Shown here: positions 9,022-17,159 of the stretch, in pieces
Numbering within the stretch: position 1 is the stretch's first letter
How the letters are laid out: each line of letters starts with the position of its first letter
Source: Methylophaga sp. UBA2689
GTDB lineage: Bacteria > Pseudomonadota > Gammaproteobacteria > Nitrosococcales > Methylophagaceae
Reading direction: 5' to 3'
DNA: 43,388 bases
Assembly (NCBI GenBank): GCA_002354555.1
Contig: DELT01000038.1
Span: 1 to 43,388, forward strand
Made by a program: the position numbers and the translations under genes
The notes under the pieces: generated by a model
Database searches by the model: none
Told to the model about the DNA's origin: nothing
The model's input: the letters and a program-made list of their open reading frames with translations, nothing else

Positions 9022-9306
9022 ACCACAGAGACAAAGAGGGCACAGAGTTTTTTTATCCGCAGATTACGCAGATTTTCGCAGATTATTTTTGGTCGGGTTA
9101 CGCTACGCTAACCCGATTTACGATTTTTTAAGAAAGTGTAGGTTGGGTTGAATTTATGAAACCCAACAAGACGCAAAGAGTATGGATGATGTTGGGTTTC
9201 GCAGGCTCAACCCAACCTACGTTCCACATAAAATTAGAAATCTGCGTCCATCTGCGTAATCTGCGGATGTATATTTTTATCTCTGTGATCTCCGTGTCTC
9301 TGTGGT
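9022..9306. repeat. Nested inverted-repeat element, copy B, inside the polyamine operon
   Basis: It fills the 344-bp gap between the dehydrogenase gene and nspC. Outer arms: ACCACAGAGACAAAGAGG from 9022 against CTCTGTG...GTCTCTGTGGT ending 9306. Inner arms: ATCCGCAGATTACGCAGAT (from 9055) against ATCTGCGTAATCTGCGGAT (ending 9268). The core holds TCGGGTTACGCTACGCTAACCCGA (9093-9116) and a second hairpin with perfect 13-bp arms GTAGGTTGGGTTG (9138-9150) and CAACCCAACCTAC (9208-9220). All four arm pairs nest correctly, so the whole element could fold into one long cruciform. There is no coding frame inside it. Confidence 0.85.
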
Positions 9307-9358
9307 TAATAAGTATTAATAAAATAAATTAACTATCATTTTCAGGTATTTGAAAATA

Positions 9359-10525
9359 ATGCAATTTACTGATTTTACCAAGCTGGATTTATCTCGATTG
9401 CCGTCGCCGTGTTTTGTGGTGGACGAGGTGGCTGTGGAGCGTAATTTACGCATTTTGAATCACGTGCAAACTGCCAGTGGTGCCAAAGTTCTGGCTGCTT
9501 TGAAAGCCTTTTCGATGTGGTCTTTGGCGCCGTTGACTGCCAGATATCTGAGCGGCACGTGTGCCAGTGGTTTACATGAAGCGCGGCTTGGTTTTGAAGA
9601 ATACGGTGGCGAAGTGCATGTGTTTGCAGCCGCCTTCAGTCAACAGGATATCGATGAACTGCTGACTTTTGCCCATCACATTGTATTTAATTCCTGCGGC
9701 CAATGGCTGCGGTTTCGCGAGCAATGTCTTGCAGCGCAGAAACAACGTCCGGAACTGCATTTTGGATTACGTATCAATCCGGAACATTCAGAAGGCGCAG
9801 TGCCGATTTATGATCCATGTGCACCCGGTTCACGTTTAGGCATTCCGTTATCGCAATTAGATGAAACGGCTTTGGATGGTATTTCCGGACTGCATTTTCA
9901 TACTTTGTGTGAACAGGGCTTTGAACCGTTGCAGCGAACAGTAAAAGCGATGGAAGCCAAATTCGGTCGTTTGCTGCCGCAGATGCAATGGGTGAATTTT
10001 GGCGGGGGTCATCATATTACGGCTGATGGCTATAACATCGACGGTCTTATCGAAATGATTCAGGATTTTAAACAACGCCATCAGGTCGAAGTTTATCTAG
10101 AACCGGGTGAGGCGGTGGCAATCGGTACCGGTATTTTGAGCTGTGAAGTGCTGGATATCAGCTGGAATCATCTGGATCAGGCGATTCTCGATACTTCTGC
10201 CACCTGTCATATGCCCGATACGTTGGAAATGCCGTATCGTCCAGATATTACGGGTTCGGGCTTACCAGATGAGAAATCACATACCTATCGATTGGGTGGT
10301 TTAACATGCTTGGCCGGCGATGTTATTGGGGATTACAGTTTTGATAAGCCACTGGAAATTGGTCAACGTCTGGTATTTGAAGATATGAGTCATTACACCA
10401 TGGTGAAAACCACAACATTCAATGGCACCAAATTACCGTCACTGGCTATCTGGAATTCCGAAACCGATGATTTACGTGTAGTCAAAAGCTTTGGCTACAG
10501 CGATTTTAAAGAGCGACTGTCATGA
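9359..10525 (+). CDS. nspC: Carboxynorspermidine/carboxyspermidine decarboxylase
   Basis: This 388-residue fold-III PLP decarboxylase makes spermidine (or norspermidine) from the carboxy-intermediate produced by the upstream dehydrogenase. Lys49 in LAALKAFSMW is the PLP lysine. The segments SGLHFHTLCEQGFEPL, WVNFGGGHHIT (phosphate loop), VYLEPGEAVA and GLTCLAGDVIGDYSF (catalytic Cys loop) are the family blocks in order. I take ATG 9359 as the start; an in-frame TTG at 9350 lies close behind an AGG and would add three residues. Its last bases overlap the speB start (ATGA at 10522-10525). The repeat just upstream may separate its transcription or mRNA stability from the first two genes. Confidence 0.93.
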   Translation: MQFTDFTKLDLSRLPSPCFVVDEVAVERNLRILNHVQTASGAKVLAALKAFSMWSLAPLTARYLSGTCASGLHEARLGFEEYGGEVHVFAAAFSQQDIDELLTFAHHIVFNSCGQWLRFREQCLAAQKQRPELHFGLRINPEHSEGAVPIYDPCAPGSRLGIPLSQLDETALDGISGLHFHTLCEQGFEPLQRTVKAMEAKFGRLLPQMQWVNFGGGHHITADGYNIDGLIEMIQDFKQRHQVEVYLEPGEAVAIGTGILSCEVLDISWNHLDQAILDTSATCHMPDTLEMPYRPDITGSGLPDEKSHTYRLGGLTCLAGDVIGDYSFDKPLEIGQRLVFEDMSHYTMVKTTTFNGTKLPSLAIWNSETDDLRVVKSFGYSDFKERLS

Positions 10526-11406
10526 ATACTGAATTGAACGAAGAATTTCCGATTTTCCTGGGCTCCGAGATTGATCAGGCTGATCCAAAACAGGCGATGT
10601 TTCATGTATTACCTGTGCCATATGAAAAAACGGTGTCCTATGGTGGCGGCACCAATAAAGGTCCCTCAACGATTTTGAATGCATCCTGGCAGCTGGAAAA
10701 ATGGGATGGTAAAAGTAATCCCTGTGATTTGGGTATCTATACTTGCCCGCCAGTCGATTGCAGCGTCAGCTCGCAACAGGTGATTGATAATATTGCCAAT
10801 GCTACCGCTGAGATCATTCGTAATGGTGGTATCCCAGTCGTATTAGGCGGTGAACATACCGTGACTTATGGCGTCATTAAAGGGTTAAAGGATGCCGGCA
10901 TTGAAGACTTCGGTATTGTGCAGATTGATGCCCACGCTGACCTGCGTCATTCCTATGAAGGCGATATTCTGAGTCATGCATCGGTAATGAAACGTGCGGT
11001 TGATATGGGTATTCCATTATATCAGCTGGGAATTCGTGCGTTTTGTGAAGAAGAAATGCAGGTACGTGAAGAGTTTGGTGTGTATTACCAAGATGCCGAT
11101 GAACTGGTCCCCAACAATATCAACAGTATTACCTTGCCCGATGATTTTCCGCAGAAAGTGTTTTTTACGGTGGATATTGATGGCATGGATCCCAGTGTGT
11201 TTCCTTCAACAGGCACACCAGTACCGGGTGGACTGAGCTGGTATCAGACATTGAACCTGTTTGAATCCGTTGCTAAACAACGTGAAATCATCGGCTTTGA
11301 TGTAATGGAGTTTGCACCGATTGATGGCTTTCATGCCTACGACTTCGCTGCATCAATGCTGACCTATAAATTGATGGGGATCACTGCTCGTAGCCGCCAA
11401 AGTTGA
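10522..11406 (+). CDS. speB: Agmatinase
   Basis: This 294-residue ureohydrolase converts agmatine to putrescine and urea using two Mn ions. Metal ligands are seen in VLGGEHTVTYG (His), VQIDAHADLRHSY (the Asp-His-Asp cluster) and FFTVDIDGMDPSVFPSTGTPVPGG split over the DIDGMDPS motif (two Asp). The length fits the family. It overlaps nspC by four bases and is the last gene of the polyamine operon. Together with speA it supplies putrescine for the carboxyspermidine branch encoded between them. Agmatinase is preferred over arginase because of the SpeA context and the GTPVPGGL substrate loop, but arginase activity cannot be excluded by eye. Confidence 0.93.
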   Translation: MNTELNEEFPIFLGSEIDQADPKQAMFHVLPVPYEKTVSYGGGTNKGPSTILNASWQLEKWDGKSNPCDLGIYTCPPVDCSVSSQQVIDNIANATAEIIRNGGIPVVLGGEHTVTYGVIKGLKDAGIEDFGIVQIDAHADLRHSYEGDILSHASVMKRAVDMGIPLYQLGIRAFCEEEMQVREEFGVYYQDADELVPNNINSITLPDDFPQKVFFTVDIDGMDPSVFPSTGTPVPGGLSWYQTLNLFESVAKQREIIGFDVMEFAPIDGFHAYDFAASMLTYKLMGITARSRQS

Positions 11407-11418
11407 TTTTTGAAAGTA

Positions 11419-11728
11419 ACTACAGAGACACAGAGGGCACAGAGGTTTTTTTGAGTTATCCGCAGATTACGCAGATTTTCGCAGATTAATATTTTTTATG
11501 AATAGTCTGCGGGTATATTCCCAGCTGAATTAAACAGTGATTCCAGTGTTAAAAATTGATGTAGGTCGGGTTAGCTTAGCGTAACCCGACACAAACCCAT
11601 TATTGCTGGATGCCACAATTTCAACCCAGCTAAACCTTTTTAAACTTTTTTTAGAATAATCTGCGTCCATCTGCGTAATCTGCGGATGTATTTTTCTTTT
11701 ATCTCCGCGCCCTCTGTGTCTCTGTGGT
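11419..11728. repeat. Nested inverted-repeat element, copy C
   Basis: It occupies most of the 400-bp gap after speB. Outer arms: CTACAGAGACACAGAGG near 11420 against CCTCTGTGTCTCTGTGGT ending 11728. Inner arms: ATCCGCAGATTACGCAGAT from 11458 against ATCTGCGTAATCTGCGGAT ending about 11688. The core has GTCGGGTTAGCTTAGCGTAACCCGAC near 11565-11590, but the second hairpin of copy B is degraded to an unpaired CAACCCAGC fragment. The remaining bases 11729-11806 are the leader of the next gene. Confidence 0.85.
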
Positions 11729-11806
11729 GAATTAGTAGTTTCTGCTTTTCTTTGAAGCGTTTACACGTTAAAATTCGCGGTTTTTTTACTCTCTGGGATC
11801 TGCAAC

Positions 11807-12214
11807 ATGAGCCAAGCTACAATCACATTGCTGCAAAACTACTACGATGCGTTCAACCGTCAGGATATGGATGCGTTTTTGAATATGCTGACTGATGATG
11901 TTATTCATGACGTTAACCAAAGTGGTCGCGAAATCGGTAAAGAAAAATTCTCAGCATTTATGGATCGCATGAATGCCCATTACAAAGAACAAATCGTTGA
12001 TATTTCAATCACTACCAATGAAGCTGGTGATCGTGCAGCTGTGGAATTCACTGTATTGGGTGAATACCTGAGCACCGATGAAGGTTTGCCAGAAGCCAAT
12101 GGCCAGAAATACAACCTGCCAGCCGGTGCATTTTTTGTGATTCGTGATGGCAAAGTGGCTCGCATCACCAACTACTACAACCTTGAAGACTGGGTTAAAC
12201 AAGTCGTCGGTTAA
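11807..12214 (+). CDS. NTF2-like / SnoaL-like protein
   Basis: This 135-residue protein has the cone-shaped NTF2-like fold pattern: an N-terminal helix (LLQNYYDAFNRQDMDAFLNML), then TDDVIHDVN, a helix with IGKEKFSAFMDRMNAHY, and four beta-strands ending in GAFFVIRDGKVARITNYYNLEDWVKQV. This looks like the ketosteroid-isomerase-related polyketide cyclase group, whose members bind or convert small hydrophobic molecules. No substrate can be named. It has its own terminator and stands alone between the polyamine operon and the GNAT gene, so context gives no function. Confidence 0.75.
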   Translation: MSQATITLLQNYYDAFNRQDMDAFLNMLTDDVIHDVNQSGREIGKEKFSAFMDRMNAHYKEQIVDISITTNEAGDRAAVEFTVLGEYLSTDEGLPEANGQKYNLPAGAFFVIRDGKVARITNYYNLEDWVKQVVG

Positions 12215-12229
12215 ACTGCAGGACAATCA

Positions 12230-12265
12230 GCCAGGCTGGGATGTTCTTTCCAGCTTGGCTTTTTT
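12230..12265 (+). terminator. Rho-independent terminator after the NTF2-like gene
   Basis: A 10-bp stem GCCAGGCTGG / CCAGCTTGGC with one G-U pair surrounds a 10-base loop and is followed by TTTTTT (12260-12265). It lies 15 bases after the stop codon. Confidence 0.88.
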
Positions 12266-12300
12266 ATGGTTGCCTTTCCATCGCACTAAGTGAGATAACT

Positions 12301-12888
12301 ATGCTGGAATTGAAACGCTTATCAGGCGAAGCCCTGAACCAATTTATCCCGGAACTGGCCAGATTACGCATTGAGGTTTTCCGTGATTTTCCTTATCTAT
12401 ATGATGGGGACCCGGATTATGAAGCACGCTACCTGCAAACCTATATCGAAGCGCCTGACAGCGTGATTGTTTTAGCCTTTGATGGCGATAAGGTCGTCGG
12501 TGCATCGACGGGTATTCCACTGAAATATGAAACAGATGAAGTCAAAGCGCCGTTTATCAACGCGGGTATTGATGTCGATAGCGTATTTTATTGCGGTGAA
12601 TCAGTGTTGTTGTCGCAATACCGTGGCAAAGGTGCCGGCATAGCGTTCTTTGAGCATCGTGAGCAACATGCACGAGAGCTGGGCGGATATGAATTTAGCT
12701 GCTTTTGTGGGGTACAGCGTCCGGAGGATCATCCACGTCGACCTGCAGGTTATAAGCCTCTTGATAACTTCTGGCGTAAACGCGGCTATGAGAAGCATCC
12801 CGAACTCAACACGACATTCAGTTGGAAAGAATTGGACGAAGATCATGAGTCACCCAAGCCGATGACTTTCTGGATGAAAAGGCTTTAG
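12301..12888 (+). CDS. GNAT-family N-acetyltransferase
   Basis: This 195-residue protein has the GNAT acetyl-CoA fold. The helix-strand start (LARLRIEVFRDFPYLYDGD) leads to the motif A segment SVLLSQYRGKGAGIAFFEH, where QYRGKGAG binds the pyrophosphate of acetyl-CoA. I chose ATG 12301: the upstream in-frame ATG at 12241 would lie inside the terminator of the previous gene. A nitrilase-family gene follows 185 bp downstream; in many bacteria these two domains are joined in one protein (the YhcX-like GNAT/carbon-nitrogen hydrolase), so they probably act together. The stop codon TAG (12886-12888) is the first three bases of a repeat palindrome. The acetylated substrate is unknown. Confidence 0.85.
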   Translation: MLELKRLSGEALNQFIPELARLRIEVFRDFPYLYDGDPDYEARYLQTYIEAPDSVIVLAFDGDKVVGASTGIPLKYETDEVKAPFINAGIDVDSVFYCGESVLLSQYRGKGAGIAFFEHREQHARELGGYEFSCFCGVQRPEDHPRRPAGYKPLDNFWRKRGYEKHPELNTTFSWKELDEDHESPKPMTFWMKRL

Positions 12889-12935
12889 AGTCTGTTGATC
12901 TTTCATAATCGTCTCTGAAAGAACAAAAGACCCTA
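12886..12935. repeat. Solo palindrome made of two 22-bp terminal repeats
   Basis: The left arm (12886-12907) and right arm (12914-12935) are imperfect inverted copies with a six-base centre. Each matches the right terminal repeat of the element at 33068-33409: the left arm at 20 of 22 positions, the right arm at 19 of 22. The shared pattern is TAGGGTCTGTTG...CTTTCATA. It could work as a transcription-stopping hairpin, but no T tract follows directly. The left arm supplies the TAG stop of the GNAT gene. Confidence 0.7.
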
Positions 12936-13073
12936 GTAATTTTTGTTTGTATAACAATAGCTTGTCATTAAACATGTAGATAAGCTGTTAAAAATATATT
13001 ATCCGGCATTGAAGTAAGGCTAAAACGCCCAATCTTTTATGTCTCGCTAACGAATTTCCCGAGTTTGATGTAA

Positions 13074-13958
13074 ATGAGCAAAGTTAAAGTCGCTGCAGCA
13101 CAGTACGATATCGGTTTTTTCAAAGACTGGTCGCAATTCACTGATAAATTGACGCAGTGGGTCGCCGAAGCCGTTGAAGAGAAAGCCAAACTGTTAGTGT
13201 TTCCGGAATATGGCAGTATGGAACTGGCCTCATTATTTGGTGAAACTATTTATACCGATCTCGGTAAGCAATTACATTCAATGCAGGATGTCTATGCGGA
13301 CTGGCAGGATCTACATCATCAACTTTGCAAACAATACGATGTAATGATGTTGGCCAGCACTTTTCCGGTGTTGCAGGAAGATGGCACCTTCCGTAACCGT
13401 GCCAATCTCTATGGACCGGATGGGTTGATTGGTTTCCAGGATAAATTGATCATGACCCGCTTTGAAAATGAGCAATGGTTAATTCATCCAGGGCAACAGA
13501 TTAAAGTGCTGGATACCGATGTTGGTCGAATTGGTATCAGTATTTGCTATGATATTGAATTTCCAATGATTACCTATCAACAGGTCAAAGCCGGAGCCGA
13601 TTTGATTCTGGCACCAAGTTGCACCGATACGCAGGCCGGTTTCCATCGGGTGCGGATTGGCTGTCAGGCACGTGCATTGGAAAATCAATGTTATGTGGTG
13701 CAGTCGCCTACCTTTGGTGAAGCTCGTTGGTCAGAAGCTGTTGATGTGAATACCGGACGTGCCAGCATTTATACGCCGGTGGATTATGGTTTTACCGATA
13801 ACGGCATATTGATTGAAGGTGTGGCTGACAAGCCGGGTTGGGTCTGTGCTGATCTGGATTTGGCTGAAATTGCCCGCGTTCGCGAGGAAGGACAGGTCTT
13901 TAATTACCGTGATTGGCCTTTACAACACACATTAACTGGACCTGAGCAAACTCGCTAA
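13074..13958 (+). CDS. Nitrilase-superfamily carbon-nitrogen hydrolase
   Basis: This 294-residue protein has the full nitrilase catalytic set: Glu45 in VFPEYGSME, Lys124 in FQDKLIMTRFE and Cys158 in ISICYDIEFP. Such enzymes cleave the amide bond of small amides, often ones related to polyamines or glutamine. It most resembles the hydrolase domain of YhcX-like GNAT/nitrilase fusions, here split into two genes. N-carbamoylputrescine amidase was considered because of the polyamine genes nearby, but agmatinase makes that step unnecessary and the EYGSMEL block differs. It ends at a clear terminator. The substrate is not known. Confidence 0.87.
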   Translation: MSKVKVAAAQYDIGFFKDWSQFTDKLTQWVAEAVEEKAKLLVFPEYGSMELASLFGETIYTDLGKQLHSMQDVYADWQDLHHQLCKQYDVMMLASTFPVLQEDGTFRNRANLYGPDGLIGFQDKLIMTRFENEQWLIHPGQQIKVLDTDVGRIGISICYDIEFPMITYQQVKAGADLILAPSCTDTQAGFHRVRIGCQARALENQCYVVQSPTFGEARWSEAVDVNTGRASIYTPVDYGFTDNGILIEGVADKPGWVCADLDLAEIARVREEGQVFNYRDWPLQHTLTGPEQTR

Positions 13959-13968
13959 ACACTTTAAG

Positions 13969-13992
13969 CACCGCTGTTATAGCGGTGTTTTT
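13969..13992 (+). terminator. Rho-independent terminator after the nitrilase gene
   Basis: A perfect 7-bp stem CACCGCT / AGCGGTG with a GTTAT loop, followed by TTTTTC, lies 10 bases after the stop codon. Confidence 0.88.
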
Positions 13993-14096
13993 CTATGTAT
14001 TAGCCAATAGCCCTGCAAGCAGTGTGGATGCAGGCAGTTTTGGCAGGGTATAAAATATTGAGTCTAATTTAGCTTTGAAATTTACAGGAGTCATGC

Positions 14097-15179
14097 ATGA
14101 CTAGCCCCGCGCAAATTGAGGAAATCGTCAAAAATTATCAGGATCCATCAACTCTGATAACACTGGGCGATACCCGCGCCACGGTCAAGGTATCGCAGGA
14201 CGATAAGCAAACACAGGTTGATGTGATTTTGGGCTACCCGGTCAAAGGCTATGCTGCTGAACTGGCACAAAATCTAAAACAATTGATTGAAGCGGAATGC
14301 GCATCGAATGTCAGCGTCAATATCACGACTAAAATTGTAAAACATAAAGTACAGCAGGGTGTGCCAGCGCTGGAAAATGTAAAGAATATTATTGCCGTGG
14401 CCTCCGGTAAAGGCGGTGTAGGCAAATCGACTACCTCGGTCAATCTGGCATTGGCTCTGGCAGCTGAAGGCGCCACCGTGGGTATTCTGGACGCTGATAT
14501 TTATGGCCCAAGTCAACCGCGTATGCTTGGCACCACTCAACGTCCTGAATCGGTAGACGGCAAATCAATCGAACCGATTGAAAGCTATGGTATCCAAAGC
14601 ATGTCCATTGGTTTTTTAATCGATGAAGAAGAACCAATGATCTGGCGTGGGCCGATGGTGACGCAGGCTTTGCAGCAAATGCTGGGCGATACCAATTGGA
14701 AAGAGCTGGATTATCTGGTGATTGATTTACCACCGGGTACCGGTGATATTCAGCTGACCCTGTCACAGAAAGTACCGGTCAGCGGTGCAGTTATCGTCAC
14801 TACGCCACAGGATATTTCCTTACTGGATGCCCGCAAAGCATTGAAAATGTTTGAGAAAGTGAAGGTTCCGGTACTGGGTGTCGTGGAAAATATGAGTACC
14901 CATATCTGCAGCCAGTGTGGTCACGAAGAGCATATCTTTGGTGCCGGCGGTGGACAATCAATGGCTGATCAATATGGTGTGAATATGCTGGGCAGTCTGC
15001 CACTGGATATTCATATTCGTGAAGATGCTGATAATGGCCAGCCGACTGTCGTAAAAGATCCTGATGGTGATATTGCCTTAGCCTATCGTGTGATAGCTCG
15101 CCGTATCGCTGCCAACCTGGCAATGCAGGGCAAAAATTATTCAGCCGCATTCCCGAATATAGTTATCAAGAATGACTAA
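14097..15179 (+). CDS. mrp: Mrp/ApbC iron-sulfur cluster carrier ATPase
   Basis: This 360-residue P-loop protein carries and transfers Fe-S clusters in the cytoplasm. Residues 1-85 form the MIP18-like (DUF59) domain. The deviant Walker A GKGGVGK lies at 104-110 with Lys110, followed by ILDADIYGPSQPRML and the Walker B-like LDYLVIDLPPGTGD. The cluster-binding pair is in HICSQCGHEE. CAGGAG ends six bases before ATG 14097; another ATG at 14093 is out of frame. The dcd gene follows 40 bp downstream, an arrangement common in gammaproteobacteria. Confidence 0.95.
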   Translation: MTSPAQIEEIVKNYQDPSTLITLGDTRATVKVSQDDKQTQVDVILGYPVKGYAAELAQNLKQLIEAECASNVSVNITTKIVKHKVQQGVPALENVKNIIAVASGKGGVGKSTTSVNLALALAAEGATVGILDADIYGPSQPRMLGTTQRPESVDGKSIEPIESYGIQSMSIGFLIDEEEPMIWRGPMVTQALQQMLGDTNWKELDYLVIDLPPGTGDIQLTLSQKVPVSGAVIVTTPQDISLLDARKALKMFEKVKVPVLGVVENMSTHICSQCGHEEHIFGAGGGQSMADQYGVNMLGSLPLDIHIREDADNGQPTVVKDPDGDIALAYRVIARRIAANLAMQGKNYSAAFPNIVIKND

Positions 15180-15219
15180 TCAAGCTATCATCAACATCTT
15201 TTGAGCAAATTGACGGATT

Positions 15220-15786
15220 ATGAGCATAAAATCTGATAAATGGATCCGGCGTATGGCCGAACAGCACGACATGATTTCGCCATTTGAACCGGGTCAGGTT
15301 CGCGAACAGGAAGGACAACGTATTATTTCCTACGGTACGTCAAGTTACGGTTACGATGTGCGTTGTTCGACCGAATTTAAAATTTTTACCAATATTAATT
15401 CGGCGATTGTTGATCCAAAAAACTTTGATGCCAGCAGTTTTGTTGATATCAATGCAGATGTCTGCATCATTCCGCCAAACTCATTTGCTTTGGCTCGTAC
15501 CATTGAGTCTTTTAAGATTCCACGCAATGTTTTGACCATCTGTCTTGGTAAATCAACCTATGCGAGATGCGGCATTATTGTTAATGTCACACCACTGGAA
15601 CCGGAATGGGAAGGTCAGGTCACCCTCGAGTTTTCCAATACCACTCCTTTACCTGCCAAAATTTATGCTCACGAAGGTGTTGCGCAAATGTTGTTTTTTG
15701 AATCTGATGAAGTCTGTGAGACCTCTTATGCTGACAGGGCTGGTAAATACCAGGGGCAGCAGGGCGTGACTTTACCAAAATCCTGA
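15220..15786 (+). CDS. dcd: dCTP deaminase
   Basis: This 188-residue enzyme is full length. It deaminates dCTP to dUTP, which feeds thymidylate synthesis. It belongs to the trimeric dUTPase-like fold. Visible family blocks are [15 protein letters not shown] at the N-terminus, [24 protein letters not shown] (nucleotide-binding and catalytic loop) and [22 protein letters not shown] with the catalytic Glu. It is probably cotranscribed with mrp upstream. The next gene begins within 15 bp, so the transcript may run on. Confidence 0.96.
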   Translation: MSIKSDKWIRRMAEQHDMISPFEPGQVREQEGQRIISYGTSSYGYDVRCSTEFKIFTNINSAIVDPKNFDASSFVDINADVCIIPPNSFALARTIESFKIPRNVLTICLGKSTYARCGIIVNVTPLEPEWEGQVTLEFSNTTPLPAKIYAHEGVAQMLFFESDEVCETSYADRAGKYQGQQGVTLPKS

Positions 15787-15800
15787 TTGAGATTATGACT

Positions 15801-16832
15801 ATGCGCAATATCAGCAGATTCGTTTTACCAGGGCTGCTGCTATTGCTGAGTGGTTGTGAAGATCGTCCCCAACAAACCTATCAGTGGCAGCATAGTGAAG
15901 GCAGTTATGCAGCTACCTTTTCAGCCGATGGAAATTTTTTGCTTTCAGCCGATGTGGATGCGGCCGCCAGATTATGGGATTTGCAAAACAATCAGGTGAA
16001 ATACAGTTGGCAAAGTGAGCAGAAAGAAACCGTTCGCAGTACAACCGTAGCATTAGCCAAATCCAGCCCGATCGCCGCTACCGTAGAATTTGATACGGTG
16101 ATGTTGTGGAACACGGATAGCGGTATGCCAGAAAACAGGCTGACATTTCCGTTGCGCGTGAAAGCTCTCGATATTTCGCCTGATGGCGAGTTTTTGCTGT
16201 TGGCTTTGGCGGATAGCACCGCAGTCTATTTTGATATTAAAGCCAACCGGGTTCTTCAGGTGTTTGAACACGATGGCACCGCAGTTGATTCCCCGGTTAA
16301 ACATCCCATTAACACTGTGGCTATTTCACCGGATGGTGAAACGGCATTGACAGGGGGAGATGATCGAACAGCACGTTTATGGGATCTGCAGACTGGAGAA
16401 CAGTTACAGAATTGGCTACATGGCAATACCGTAAATCTGGTGAAATTTGATCCGCAAAGTCGGTTTGCCTTTACCGCAGCGGATAATGATCACGCCTACC
16501 TGTGGTCCTTGGCGGATGGCAGTCTGCAATCCCAGTTACGCAGTTCCGCTTGGCCAAAATCGTTGCCAGTTCCAGAATTCCCGGTTTTTAATACGACGAC
16601 AACTGCCGTTAATTTTTCAGAGGATGGCATGTTACTGGTAACCGGGCACGCTGCAGAACGGATTTGCGTCTGGCAATTACCCCAAGGTGACAAATTACGT
16701 TGCTGGAAAGTGACCAGACAGAACTCTCTTAATCCGGGAATGGTTATTCAGGCTGTAGCATTTAATGCCAACGCAAGCGCTGTATTGAGTATTGCAGGTA
16801 CCGGTGAAGCCCAGCAATGGCAGTGGAGATAA
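15801..16832 (+). CDS. WD40-repeat lipoprotein
   Basis: This 343-residue secreted protein starts with a signal peptide that ends in the lipobox LLSGC, so Cys19 should be lipidated and anchor it to a membrane. The rest is a beta-propeller of about six to seven WD40 blades; the clearest are at AARLWDLQ, ISPDGETALTGGDDRTARLWDLQTG (split here into its DGE and RLWD ends), HAYLWSLADG and ICVWQLPQG. WD40 propellers act as binding platforms, so a scaffold or envelope role is likely, but no partner is evident. I chose ATG 15801 over ATG 15795 because the GAG ribosome site is then nine rather than three bases away. The next gene begins five bases after its stop. Confidence 0.82.
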   Translation: MRNISRFVLPGLLLLLSGCEDRPQQTYQWQHSEGSYAATFSADGNFLLSADVDAAARLWDLQNNQVKYSWQSEQKETVRSTTVALAKSSPIAATVEFDTVMLWNTDSGMPENRLTFPLRVKALDISPDGEFLLLALADSTAVYFDIKANRVLQVFEHDGTAVDSPVKHPINTVAISPDGETALTGGDDRTARLWDLQTGEQLQNWLHGNTVNLVKFDPQSRFAFTAADNDHAYLWSLADGSLQSQLRSSAWPKSLPVPEFPVFNTTTTAVNFSEDGMLLVTGHAAERICVWQLPQGDKLRCWKVTRQNSLNPGMVIQAVAFNANASAVLSIAGTGEAQQWQWR

Positions 16833-16837
16833 ACCTC

Positions 16838-17155
16838 ATGTACAAACTTGTTTTTTTTGTTCCTGACACCCATAAAGAGTTGGTTAAAGAAGCCATTTTT
16901 AATGCCGGAGCAGGACATTTTGATGGCTATGACTGTTGCAGTTGGGAAACGCAGGGCATGGGACAGTTCCGACCTTTAGACAACAGTCAGCCATTTATCG
17001 GTGAAAACGGAAAACTAGAACAAGTAAACGAATATCGAGTTGAAACGATTTGTTCGAACGAGACTATTAAAACTGTTGTCTCAGCGTTGAAACTCGCACA
17101 TCCATACGAAGAGCCTGCTTATCAGTACTGGCCAGTTAATCAAGAGGATTTTTAA
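16838..17155 (+). CDS. NIF3/YqfO-insert-like small protein
   Basis: This 105-residue protein resembles the CutA/PII-like domain inserted in YqfO-type NIF3 proteins; in gammaproteobacteria it also occurs alone. Typical segments are KLVFFVPDTHKELVKEAIFNAGAGHFDGYDCCSWE (start and CC), GQFRPLDNSQPFIG and the C-terminal LKLAHPYEEPAYQYWPV. ATG 16838 is used because the ORF upstream of it overlaps the WD40 gene. The function is unknown; a metal- or ligand-binding role is suggested by the fold. It is tightly placed between the WD40 gene and pepN. Confidence 0.82.
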   Translation: MYKLVFFVPDTHKELVKEAIFNAGAGHFDGYDCCSWETQGMGQFRPLDNSQPFIGENGKLEQVNEYRVETICSNETIKTVVSALKLAHPYEEPAYQYWPVNQEDF

Positions 17156-17159
17156 TTTA

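Noticed and set aside
13074-13958. N-carbamoylputrescine amidase (aguB)
   Set aside because: The operon already has agmatinase, no agmatine deiminase is present, and the catalytic-site context fits the YhcX-like group better.
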